64,000 nt of DNA from an uncultured Lactococcus sp. Its GTDB lineage: Bacteria; Bacillota; Bacilli; Lactobacillales; Streptococcaceae. Below are positions 55,468 through 62,103 of the stretch, one piece after another. The translations under genes and the position numbers were made by a program. The stretch spans positions 310,001 through 374,000 of the forward strand of contig NZ_CAKPUG010000003.1 in assembly GCF_934191625.1 (NCBI RefSeq). The letters run 5' to 3'. Position 1 is the stretch's first letter, and each line of letters begins with the position of its first letter. The notes below the pieces were generated by a model. The model had not been told where the DNA came from and ran no database searches. It worked only from the letters and a program-made list of their open reading frames with translations.

Positions 55468-57084
55468 TTAATATTGGCTCACAATATTACAAACTATGTC
55501 CTCTAAGGTATCAGAACTACCTGCCTTCACTTTAAGAATTTCTTCAAATAGCCCCTTATCTTTCAAGGAGTAGTCTTTTGAAGCAAACTCATAGCTATTT
55601 TCTATCAGTTTACTTTTTATTTTTTTGAGCAATCTCACATCAGAATTAAGCTCATTTGCCATTTCTTCAAGTGTGAATTTTTCCTCAACTATAATAGTAG
55701 GTGACGTTTCTTTTTCAATACGAGGCAAGGTTTTAAAGTCCATATAAAAACTATAGGTTTTAGGGTCAGGCAGTAAAGGAGCATAAAATTCTCTTGCACT
55801 CCCTCCAAAAATACCATAATAGCCACGTCCAAAAATCTTTTTACCTGTGTCTCCGTCTTTTTCAACGTATTTAAAGTGTTTTTGTTTATTCTCTTCACCA
55901 TAAAGAGTGTCATAGCTAAACTGTGCCAAACGACCTAAAGTTATACGAGTCATCATATTATCTTTAAATGTTGAAGGTAAATCATCAGCTTTCACATTTT
56001 GAGTCGAAATAACAACATAAACACCTGCTTGACGTCCTTTAAGAATAATTTGCTTTAAAGCACTCATGACTTTCATAGAATCTATCACACCGCCATAAGG
56101 CAAATCTTCTAAAGCAGAAACAAGAGAAGGTTCTTCATCAATTAAAATAAAAAGAGGTTTCATATCATACTTATAAAAAGCACCTAATTCTTCCTCATTT
56201 TTTTCTTCTGACCTTTGGCGCATGATTTCATAACGCTGTTCCATTTCTTCTTTGAGGTCAATTAAACGTTGCCCCATTTCTTCTGTCGTATAGGTCACTC
56301 GACCTTTCAGAACATTAAGATTTTCTAGCTTTACAAAATCTGACTGCTTAGGGTCAAGAATTTCTACTACACCTATACGTAACAAACCATTCAAGAGTGA
56401 GCGCAAGAACACCGTCTTACCTCCCCCAGTACCACCTGCAACAATTAAGTGCGGATCATGAACAAAATCCCAATATACACCCTCTGCGAGCTTCACACCC
56501 TGTTTAACATCTGCCACAACATCTTTAGCAGAAATACGACTACGTACAGAGTCTATCGCATAAGAGTACACGACATAGCCCTTCTCGTCCGAAGTTCCCA
56601 TAAGGTCACCTGAGAACATTGTTTCAAGTATTCCCCCTAGTTTGAGGAATTGTTCCTGGAACTTAATACCTTCAAGTTGAAAGCTTGCTCGAAGTTCATA
56701 TTTTTCTTCCTTAAGATAAACCTTAGGAAAATATATTTTAGGTTTTCCCTGCCTATTATTACCGTTTCTTTCTTTCGTAAAATAGAAATTATTTTGGTAC
56801 ATAAAGCGCCATAAAAGAAAATGCCTATTTTTACGTATAAAGAAAAAACTCTTTTTCAAGAGAATGTGATACAGCCAATATGAAAGCAAGAATCCCAAAA
56901 AAATAAGCCCAAAAGAAAGTCCTCCAACAAGAGCAATTTTAGCTTTTCCATAAAGCAGATAGAGAGCGCTACTTGCGCCCCCTGTCACTAAAAATACTGG
57001 AACAGCAACAAGAGCATATAATCTTAAAGGAATATGACGGTCACGCTTTTTTAAACGGTGACCTTTTGGAAACAATTTATTCAT
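55468..57084 (-). CDS. tcpA: FtsK/SpoIIIE-family coupling protein TcpA (Orf21-like)
   Basis: This 538-residue type IV coupling ATPase links the relaxosome to the channel. Two N-terminal membrane helices (about 25-80) precede a motor domain with Walker A IVAGGTGGGKTVF (near 212) and Walker B KPLFILIDEEPSL (near 310). The C-terminal part resembles a winged helix. It follows two DUF961 genes, the canonical Tn916 order. Confidence 0.9.
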   Translation of the reverse strand: MNKLFPKGHRLKKRDRHIPLRLYALVAVPVFLVTGGASSALYLLYGKAKIALVGGLSFGLIFLGFLLSYWLYHILLKKSFFFIRKNRHFLLWRFMYQNNFYFTKERNGNNRQGKPKIYFPKVYLKEEKYELRASFQLEGIKFQEQFLKLGGILETMFSGDLMGTSDEKGYVVYSYAIDSVRSRISAKDVVADVKQGVKLAEGVYWDFVHDPHLIVAGGTGGGKTVFLRSLLNGLLRIGVVEILDPKQSDFVKLENLNVLKGRVTYTTEEMGQRLIDLKEEMEQRYEIMRQRSEEKNEEELGAFYKYDMKPLFILIDEEPSLVSALEDLPYGGVIDSMKVMSALKQIILKGRQAGVYVVISTQNVKADDLPSTFKDNMMTRITLGRLAQFSYDTLYGEENKQKHFKYVEKDGDTGKKIFGRGYYGIFGGSAREFYAPLLPDPKTYSFYMDFKTLPRIEKETSPTIIVEEKFTLEEMANELNSDVRLLKKIKSKLIENSYEFASKDYSLKDKGLFEEILKVKAGSSDTLEDIVCNIVSQY

Positions 57085-57100
57085 GCTTCCCTCCTATCCT

Positions 57101-57592
57101 TTATTTGTTTTTTGGCTTAGACTGTTCTTCTTGTGTATTTACACGAGGAGTTTCTGTAGTTGTACTTGTAGCAGTAGCTACTTTAACTCCTGCAGCTTTC
57201 AAAGGGAAAGTAATTTTTGGAACACGTTGAATACGACCGTTGTTAGCTGTCACTTCTTGTGTAGATTTATATACAGAAGCTGTCACAGGTTCTACAAGTT
57301 CAATTGTGCTGCGGAAAGGAATAGTTGTTTCGTCAAAGTCAACTGGTACTTTAATATCAATTTGTTTTGGATAATTTGGAGAAGCAATCATGATATATTT
57401 TTCAGCAATTTCACCAGTAGGAACTGCTTTAAGTGTACCTTCCGCATTTTGTTCTTCAAATTTTTCACCATTTTCATCAACATAAACCATTTCAGGAATA
57501 TTTTCATGACCAAGATAAGTCATAGATCCAAAAAGTTTTTTAGGATTTTGAGTGATTGTACGATTGAATTGATTAAGTCCGTATTTTGCCAT
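57101..57592 (-). CDS. DUF961-family ICE protein (Orf22-like)
   Basis: This 163-residue protein belongs to the YdcP/DUF961 family at the start of Tn916-type transfer operons (IPFRSTIELVEPVTASVY in the middle). A Thr-rich C-tail ends SKPKNK. The biochemical role is unknown; in other ICEs these small proteins aid replication or transfer. Confidence 0.78.
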   Translation of the reverse strand: MAKYGLNQFNRTITQNPKKLFGSMTYLGHENIPEMVYVDENGEKFEEQNAEGTLKAVPTGEIAEKYIMIASPNYPKQIDIKVPVDFDETTIPFRSTIELVEPVTASVYKSTQEVTANNGRIQRVPKITFPLKAAGVKVATATSTTTETPRVNTQEEQSKPKNK

Positions 57593-57594
57593 TT

Positions 57595-57936
57595 CTATTT
57601 ACCCCCTTTAATAACCACGTCATTTAAACGTAAAGCCATTTGATTTTTTGTGATACCATTTTCTGCATAATTGAAATCAATAAATGTTGGCTCATGACTT
57701 TCCACTTCAATTTCAACCAGACCACCGAGAACGGCTTTTCGTAATTCATCTTTTTTAGGAACTTTCCCAAAGCAGACAATATGGAAATTCTTTTCACCGT
57801 CACCTGCGGCTGAGAAAACTGTATGTTCAGGCATTTCTGCTGTACGTGCTACAGTTTCATATTCTGGTAAGACATAAACCTTACCGTCATTTGTGAGTTC
57901 TTTTAATTCCGTTACAGGAACTTCTTGTAATTGCAT
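57595..57936 (-). CDS. DUF961-family ICE protein (Orf23-like)
   Basis: This 113-residue paralogue starts two bases before its partner ends its spacing, with ATG after AAGGAG. Its C-terminal KNQMALRLNDVVIKGGK fits the Orf23 group. It is the first large gene downstream of the tRNA-like cluster, 54 bases from element 57990-58087. Confidence 0.75.
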   Translation of the reverse strand: MQLQEVPVTELKELTNDGKVYVLPEYETVARTAEMPEHTVFSAAGDGEKNFHIVCFGKVPKKDELRKAVLGGLVEIEVESHEPTFIDFNYAENGITKNQMALRLNDVVIKGGK

Positions 57937-57975
57937 ATTTTTTCTCCTTATGCTTTTTATTTTTTAATGTTTTAC

Positions 57976-57987
57976 GTCATTTCTGAC
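57976..57987 (-). other. GAAA-tetraloop hairpin after tRNA-like element 1
   Basis: GTCA-GAAA-TGAC on the minus strand lies three bases after the acceptor stem. The same hairpin follows element 2 with a C-to-T change that keeps pairing as G-U... A-U geometry (GTTA / TGAC). Confidence 0.6.
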
Positions 57988-57989
57988 AA

Positions 57990-58087
57990 AGCACTTAGCA
58001 GGAATCGAACCTGCTTCATTTATACTTTTACAATATATAAACTATCTTCCCAAGGAAAAAAGAGAAAATCCTTTAAATGATAAGTGC
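57990..58087 (-). tRNA. tRNA-like element 1 with a D-loop insertion (anticodon possibly GTA)
   Basis: This 98-nt element has a perfect 7-bp acceptor stem (GCACTTA / TAAGTGC) and a canonical T-arm (GCAGG-TTCGATT-CCTGC). A 4-bp D-stem (ATTT / AGAT) has a 27-base D-loop containing an extra hairpin AAGGA / TCCTT. The anticodon arm is long (GTTTATA / TATAAAT) with an 11-base loop that includes TTGTAAA, as in tRNA-Tyr. No encoded CCA. The insertion and the oversized anticodon arm are not normal in bacterial tRNAs, so function in decoding is uncertain. Confidence 0.55.
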
Positions 58088-58096
58088 AAAATATTA

Positions 58097-58243
58097 TTAA
58101 TTTAACATCATCATAGACATACAAAATATACGATATATGACATATCCAAGTTCAATAAATACAAGCATTGATACAAAAATAAATATAAATACTTCCATTG
58201 GAATTTCTTCTTCATCTGTAGTTTCATCTAAATCTAATATCAT
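58097..58243 (-). CDS. Small acidic membrane peptide between tRNA-like elements
   Basis: This 48-residue frame (MILDLDETTDEEEIPMEVFI...) starts at 58243 with AAGGACGG upstream. It has an acidic N-terminus and one membrane helix (about 17-38). Not recognised. It is shorter than a usual gene-calling cut-off, but the ribosome binding site and clean topology support it. Confidence 0.5.
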   Translation of the reverse strand: MILDLDETTDEEEIPMEVFIFIFVSMLVFIELGYVIYRIFCMSMMMLN

Positions 58244-58272
58244 AAAATCAAACCGTCCTTACACTTTATTTT

Positions 58273-58284
58273 GTCATTTCTAAC
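58273..58284 (-). other. GAAA-tetraloop hairpin after tRNA-like element 2
   Basis: GTTA-GAAA-TGAC on the minus strand, three bases after the acceptor stem, is the counterpart of 57976-57987. Confidence 0.6.
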
Positions 58285-58286
58285 AA

Positions 58287-58384
58287 AGCGTTCAACAGGA
58301 ATCGAACCTGCATTACTTATACAGCCACAATATAAGTGTCTTACCATAGAAGGAAAGGAAAAAACTTCTTTAGACCATAAACGC
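58287..58384 (-). tRNA. tRNA-like element 2 with a D-loop insertion (anticodon possibly GTG)
   Basis: This 98-nt paralogue of element 1 has the acceptor stem GCGTTTA / TGAACGC and the T-arm GCAGG-TTCGATT-CCTGT. A 4-bp D-stem (GTCT / AGAC) has a 30-base D-loop containing the hairpin AGAAG / CTTCT and the normal ATGGTA end. The anticodon arm ACTTATA / TATAAGT has a 9-base loop with TTGTGGC, as in tRNA-His. It begins directly after a terminator hairpin (58385-58410). Confidence 0.55.
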
Positions 58385-58410
58385 AAAAAATCTACACTAA
58401 TTTAGTGTAG
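58385..58410 (-). terminator. Terminator hairpin immediately before tRNA-like element 2
   Basis: A perfect 8-bp stem CTACACTA / TAGTGTAG is followed on the minus strand by A and TTTTTT. The T-tract abuts the acceptor stem of element 2. Confidence 0.7.
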
Positions 58411-58492
58411 ATAAAACAAGGTTAAAATGAGCCAATAGTAAGGAGCTACCTTGTCTATCAGCATATTAATATTTAAAGCTATCAATAGCTTA

Positions 58493-58565
58493 TGTTGCTT
58501 ACAGGATTCGAACCTGCACCAAAAGTCTAGGACAACCTTCTGTACTTCCTTTATACTAAAGCAAC
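58493..58565 (-). tRNA. tRNA-like element 3 with an oversized anticodon loop
   Basis: This 73-nt element has a perfect acceptor stem (GTTGCTT / AAGCAAC), a D-arm (GTAT-AAAGGAA-GTAC) and a T-arm (GCAGG-TTCGAAT-CCTGT). The anticodon arm pairs best as AAGGT / ACTTT, which leaves an 8-base loop TGTCCTAG. The anticodon could be CCT (Arg) or a four-base CCTA; the normal 7-base register does not pair. A hairpin AAGCTAT / ATAGCTT follows its 3' end. Confidence 0.6.
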
Positions 58566-58576
58566 AAGCAAAGGAG

Positions 58577-58789
58577 TTATTCTCCTTTATTGAATACCAA
58601 CCTCTTATAAATGTTCATACTCATAGGTGTTGGTTGAGCATTTCTTTCTTCAATTATTTTTATCACTTCTTCTTTCGTAATATTCATACGCTGAATAAAC
58701 CTAGCAGGTAACTTATGTAAATCAGTAAAAATTTTCACATCATAAGTCACATTCGCCGTTTCTACACTATGTCTTTTTATATCAATCAT
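58577..58789 (-). CDS. ICE hypothetical protein
   Basis: This 70-residue protein starts MIDIKRHSVETANV at the second ATG (58789), because AGGA then lies at normal distance; the first ATG is at 58795. Not recognised. It may be a small DNA-binding or regulatory protein (NITKEEVIKIIEERNAQP helix). Confidence 0.5.
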   Translation of the reverse strand: MIDIKRHSVETANVTYDVKIFTDLHKLPARFIQRMNITKEEVIKIIEERNAQPTPMSMNIYKRLVFNKGE

Positions 58790-58800
58790 TCTCATACTTC

Positions 58801-59055
58801 CTATAATTCACGTATTCCACTTGTTATTTTTCCGTTAAAAATCTCTTTATCTTGAAATAATTTTTTCCCACACCTTTCACACTTCCACCAAGTATCAGCT
58901 ATATAAACTAGATTTTCACTTGGATTAGAAGTCTCAAGAAATTTTCATGCACTATTATATTTATCAACATAATTACCTTCCACTCGACCATTTTTAACAA
59001 ATACATCAAAACCACAATATTTACATTCGTTCATAGGAAATTTTAAATTACTCAT
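58801..59055 (-). pseudogene. Zinc-ribbon-like protein gene with an in-frame TGA
   Basis: From the ATG at 59055 (GGAG upstream) an 84-codon frame is interrupted only by a TGA at 58945-58947 (codon 37) in SA-TGA-KFLETS. Reading TGG instead would give an intact protein with two Cys pairs, CKYCGF and CERCGKK, a zinc-ribbon pattern. The start lies one base after the XRE gene stop. Either a recent nonsense mutation or UGA readthrough. Confidence 0.6.
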
Positions 59056-59056
59056 A

Positions 59057-59362
59057 TTAACTCCATTCTTTCAAAGCTTCACTTGCCATAGAGCCTGCAC
59101 AACCGCCCATTTCTACAATCATTTCTAATACTTCTTGAAAGTATTCTTCTTTACTCACTAGATCAGTGTGACCTGTTAAGTAATCAATAGTAACATTATA
59201 ATATCGTGCGAATTTCCCCAATAATTCTATATCAGGAACACGCAGACCTGTTTCATATCTTGCATAACTTGTAGGAAGCAGCTCTAATGCTTCGCACACT
59301 TCTTTTCGTGCCAAATTTCTTGCACGTCTTAAACCAATTAAATTCTGTGATATAGAACTCAT
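59057..59362 (-). CDS. XRE-family regulator
   Basis: This 101-residue protein has an N-terminal Cro/CI HTH (NLIGLRRARNLARKEVCEALELLPTSYARYE, with FARYYNVTIDYLTG closing the domain). A variable C-terminal helix ends MASEALKEWS. It probably controls ICE genes nearby; it differs from the ImmR-like regulator at 61765. Confidence 0.75.
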   Translation of the reverse strand: MSSISQNLIGLRRARNLARKEVCEALELLPTSYARYETGLRVPDIELLGKFARYYNVTIDYLTGHTDLVSKEEYFQEVLEMIVEMGGCAGSMASEALKEWS

Positions 59363-59373
59363 AAACTCCTCCT

Positions 59374-60124
59374 TTAAAACCCTATATTAAATGCTACACG
59401 TACTGGATACAATAAAGAACCAGAAAGCGCACGACCATAACTTGTCGTAATAGCATCAGTAACATAGCCTGTATAAGTTTCTCCCACTCTTAAATTAATT
59501 TGAGATGTCACATATCCAGAACTCGTAATACTACCTGATAGATAACGACCTTGACTGTCAAAGTTCAATGTATAATTTAAAACAATTGAGGCTTTTTCTG
59601 CTCCTACTCCTGTACGTGTTACTATTCCTGAAAGAGAATTTCCTGAAAAAGAAACAGGTGTTGCTAAAATTGAATAGGTTTGACCTTCTGAATGTGTAGC
59701 TGTAGTATGACTATACTGTGTTGTAGCATAAACCGAAGCATTCGCTATATTTCGAGCAGGGATCACGTTCTCTTGTGAAATAGCCTTAGGCTTTTCATCA
59801 GCAACTTTCTGAACCTGTTCTGTACTCTCAACAGTATTTGATGTAGTTACTACTTCTTTAGAAGCAGTACTTGAAGCTGCAGCTTCATCTTGCTTTTTAT
59901 TTGAATCAATTTTGGAAGTAAGTTTTCCTTTTGAAGGAGTTGATTTTGCCTTAGAATGTCCTGTTATCTTTCTAGGCTGCTCCTTCTTTTCTGTTACAAC
60001 TTGTGGCTCATTTTTTGTATTGCTACCTGCAGGAAGAGATAACAAACTAACAGCTAATGCTGTAGTTGATAGTACTCCAATTCCTAAACCAACAATAATC
60101 TTATTCCTTTTTTTTACTTTTCAT
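59374..60124 (-). pseudogene. Secreted protein gene with a frameshift in an A8 tract at codons 4-6
   Basis: ATG at 60124 follows AAAGGAG. After ATGAAAAGT comes a run of eight As; the frame then stops at a TAA. With seven As it would continue as KRNKIIVGLGIGVLST, a normal signal peptide, into the 223-codon body. The mature part has a Ser/Lys/Thr linker and a beta-rich C-terminal domain (GQTYSILATPVSFSGNSLSG). Transcriptional slippage or phase variation could restore the frame. Confidence 0.6.
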
Positions 60125-60158
60125 AAGCTCCTTTCTTACTATTTTTAAAATGGCAACA

Positions 60159-60187
60159 AAAAAAGACCTGCATAAACAAGTCTTTTC
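60159..60187 (-). terminator. Terminator of mntA-hepT
   Basis: The stem AAAAGAC / GTCTTTT is followed by Ts on the minus strand, just past hepT. Confidence 0.6.
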
Positions 60188-60188
60188 T

Positions 60189-60530
60189 TTAAAGTAAATT
60201 TTCCAACTCACTTTTTTCTTTTCTAATTATGAAATTTAACTGTTCAATCAATTCGTCCATACCTTGACTCGCAAGAAGAATACCTTTAGAATTCATTGAG
60301 CCGTAATGATGATACGCTTTATTTCTAAATTTACTTATCGAGCTAAAATCTATTGGATTCCCTTGATACTTTGTTTGAACTTCTTCACTCAACTTTTTAC
60401 TATCAAGCTGTTCTCCGATTTGCCCTAAAAGTAAAGCAATAGACTCTACAACCATATCATCATTAACTGATATATTATAGCGTTGCGCACGAGCCAAACG
60501 GTCTTTTACTTCACCTGCATAGTAAATCAT
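60189..60530 (-). CDS. hepT: HepT-like HEPN toxin
   Basis: This 113-residue HEPN ribonuclease has the RX4HXY active site as RNKAYHHY (near residue 70). It is the toxin of the MntA-HepT system, in which the nucleotidyltransferase antitoxin AMPylates the HEPN tyrosine. It lies 43 bases after mntA. It may stabilise the ICE or act against phage. Confidence 0.85.
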   Translation of the reverse strand: MIYYAGEVKDRLARAQRYNISVNDDMVVESIALLLGQIGEQLDSKKLSEEVQTKYQGNPIDFSSISKFRNKAYHHYGSMNSKGILLASQGMDELIEQLNFIIRKEKSELENLL

Positions 60531-60573
60531 AGTCTTAGATACTGAATATCTATTTCTCGTTCACTTTGATTTC

Positions 60574-60885
60574 TCAAGCAATTAACCTCTTTTCTTTTTG
60601 GAAACCTTTTTCATACATATATTTTCCAATAGGTGTTTTTGCTTCTGAAAGTTGAACAATAGGAACAAGGTCTACTGGTTTTCCAAGAGCTTCCTCTAAC
60701 TCTGATTCAATTTCAAATATTTTAAAATAAGACAAAGTCTGATTACTTGAAAAAGCAAGGTCAACATCACTTGCTTCTTTTGCTTTACCTCTTGCATAAG
60801 AGCCAAACAAATAAACTTCTTTTAGATTATATTTTTTCGCAATAGGTGCTACTTTTTTTGTAATTTCTTCAATAGTTAAAATCAT
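60574..60885 (-). CDS. mntA: MntA-like nucleotidyltransferase antitoxin
   Basis: This 103-residue minimal nucleotidyltransferase has GSYARGKAKEASDVDLAF, the GSX10DXD catalytic motif (near residue 28). ATG at 60885 has AAAGGAG upstream; the frame extends to 60933 without a signal. It should neutralise HepT by AMP transfer. Confidence 0.87.
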   Translation of the reverse strand: MILTIEEITKKVAPIAKKYNLKEVYLFGSYARGKAKEASDVDLAFSSNQTLSYFKIFEIESELEEALGKPVDLVPIVQLSEAKTPIGKYMYEKGFQKEKRLIA

Positions 60886-60940
60886 ATTGTCTCCTTTCAA
60901 AAGTAAAGTCTTTCTACCTTTAGTATAACACAAAGTAGAA

Positions 60941-61012
60941 CAGGTACAGAGGGATTCGAACCCCCACAGTAAGTTTTGGAGACTTACGGACTAGCCATTA
61001 TCTTATATACCC
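60941..61012 (-). tRNA. tRNA-Trp (CCA anticodon)
   Basis: This 72-nt cloverleaf has the acceptor GGGTATA / TGTACCT (three wobbles), a short D-arm (GAT / GTC), the anticodon stem TAAGT / ACTTA with the 7-base loop CTCCAAA, and T-arm GGGGG-TTCGAAT-CCCTC. Discriminator G. CCA is not encoded. It is structurally normal, unlike the other ICE tRNA-like elements, and sits in the leader upstream of mntA. Confidence 0.88.
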
Positions 61013-61092
61013 ATAAAAAAACCTATATCTCTTTTCTTAGGTAGTCATTATCACACCAACAAGGAAATATAAGTTTTTAATTTAATTCATAA

Positions 61093-61118
61093 CAAAAAGC
61101 CTTAATCAATAAGGCTTT
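61093..61118 (-). terminator. Leader terminator (attenuator) of the ICE
   Basis: On the minus strand, AAAGCCTT / AAGGCTTT with a 6-base loop runs into TTTTTG. It lies downstream of competing hairpins and upstream of tRNA-Trp. Confidence 0.7.
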
Positions 61119-61363
61119 CATTTTTCTTTTCTTTTAAAGTCTATTAAAAATGAATACTAAAAAAGCATTCATCAGCCAATAGACTTTTTTGTCTATCAAC
61201 TTTCCGCCTTTGTCTATCATCTCGACAGTCAGCTCACTCTTTAGAGTAAGGGCGGTAGGAACTGAACAGCGACTGCGATAACCCCTTAGCTGTGAGTGGG
61301 TACAGTGTCGGTTTGGTATAAAGAATTTCGTTTACCTTGAAATAATACCCTTTGTATTACCTG

Positions 61364-61393
61364 TTAGATAGAAGTAAGTGTTACTCTCAGCAT
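61364..61393 (-). CDS. Leader micro-ORF 3 (9 residues)
   Basis: ATG after GGAAG encodes MLRVTLTSI. No function is implied except ribosome loading of the leader. Confidence 0.3.
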   Translation of the reverse strand: MLRVTLTSI

Positions 61394-61468
61394 ACTTAAC
61401 TTCCCGAAACCTTCCCGATTTTCAAGCGTACAACTTATACACTCCTAGCATATAGATAAATCTATACA

Positions 61469-61492
61469 CTATATCATGGTGACTGTTAGCAT
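61469..61492 (-). CDS. Leader micro-ORF 2 (7 residues)
   Basis: ATG after AGGACGAGAA encodes MLTVTMI, 8 bases past the micro-ORF 1 stop. Confidence 0.3.
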   Translation of the reverse strand: MLTVTMI

Positions 61493-61500
61493 TTCTCGTC

Positions 61501-61566
61501 CTATAACAAATTACGCTCTGCTAAGCGTGCTGTAAGTAGCAACCCTTTATAAGCATTCGTCGCCAT
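61501..61566 (-). CDS. Leader micro-ORF 1 (21 residues)
   Basis: A strong GAAGGAG site, eight bases from ATG 61566, precedes MATNAYKGLLLTARLAERNL.. It is close to the predicted transcription start and could be a regulatory leader peptide. Confidence 0.45.
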   Translation of the reverse strand: MATNAYKGLLLTARLAERNLL

Positions 61567-61589
61567 TAGCTTTTCTCCTTCAAAATTGT

Positions 61590-61665
61590 TATAATAATAG
61601 TGTCTAGTTATTAAATAACAACTTTGCAAGAAGCTCCACTCATTGGGGCTATTTGCTTATTTTTT
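61590..61665 (+). ncRNA. Possible short plus-strand RNA upstream of immR
   Basis: TATAAT (61590-61595) with a weak TTAGCT -35 is followed by a terminator-like hairpin (AGCTCC / GGGGCT with TTATTTTTT, to 61665). A transcript of about 60 nt, antisense to the leader promoter, is possible. Confidence 0.35.
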
Positions 61666-61666
61666 A

Positions 61667-61709
61667 TGTATAGTTTTCTATACACTCTTATTGTATAGTA
61701 TTCTATACA
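61667..61709. promoter_or_regulatory. Twin operators upstream of immR
   Basis: TGTATAG-TTTT-CTATACA (61667-61684) and TGTATAG-TATT-CTATACA (61692-61709) are near-identical 18-bp palindromes 25 bp apart, with a half-site-like CTATACA at 61462. They are the likely binding sites of the ImmR-like repressor, placed to control both immR and the leftward leader. Confidence 0.8.
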
Positions 61710-61764
61710 CCTTGTCAACGATAAACATAGTTTTTTTATATATTTTTTCTTAGGAGGATTTCAA

Positions 61765-62100
61765 ATGTTCTATGAACGCCTACAATTACTGGCTTCAGAA
61801 GCCAATAAATCTATAAACCAAATTGAACGAGAACTAAATTACCCAAGAAATGCTCTTAATGCATATAAACAAGGTGCAACTCCGTCAGCAAAACGTACAG
61901 CAGAAATTGCAGAATATTTTGGTGTAACGAGTGACTATCTCCTAGGGAACACCTCCGCACGTACTCTTGACCTTGCAGACTTAGACAATGACATTGTCGC
62001 AAGCAACTTATCCTATTCTGGCAAACCATTATCTGAAAATGACCGCCAAGCCCTAAACAATATTTTAAAAGAATACTTTGAGTCACAAGAAAGCGAATAA
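61765..62100 (+). CDS. ImmR-like ICE repressor
   Basis: This 111-residue Cro/CI-type repressor has an HTH at residues 15-60 (INQIERELNYPRNALNAYKQG...AEYFGVTSDYLLG). AGGAGG precedes the ATG. It is paired with a metalloprotease gene three bases downstream, as in the ImmR/ImmA switch of ICEBs1, and is preceded by twin palindromes. It should keep transfer genes silent. Confidence 0.85.
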   Translation: MFYERLQLLASEANKSINQIERELNYPRNALNAYKQGATPSAKRTAEIAEYFGVTSDYLLGNTSARTLDLADLDNDIVASNLSYSGKPLSENDRQALNNILKEYFESQESE

Positions 62101-62103
62101 TCT

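Larger units (their letters stand above)
61119..61620 (-). promoter_or_regulatory. Long ICE leader with micro-ORFs and competing hairpins
   Basis: A promoter (TTGTTA 61616-61621, TATTAT 61594-61599, 16-base spacer) starts a leftward leader. It has TGATAGAC (61212-61219 and 61191-61198), GTCTATT (61178-61184) and AATAGAC (61139-61145), so the middle segment can pair with either side. Micro-ORFs with ribosome binding sites lie in it. The terminator at 61093 follows. This resembles an attenuator for the downstream ICE genes. Confidence 0.6.

Noticed and set aside
59912-60148. Plus-strand 78-residue frame
   Set aside because: Antisense to the secreted-protein gene and without a ribosome binding site.
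61119-61330. Replication origin repeats in the ICE leader
   Set aside because: Palindromes such as ACTCTAAAGAGT are present, but no iteron array; the structure fits a leader better.
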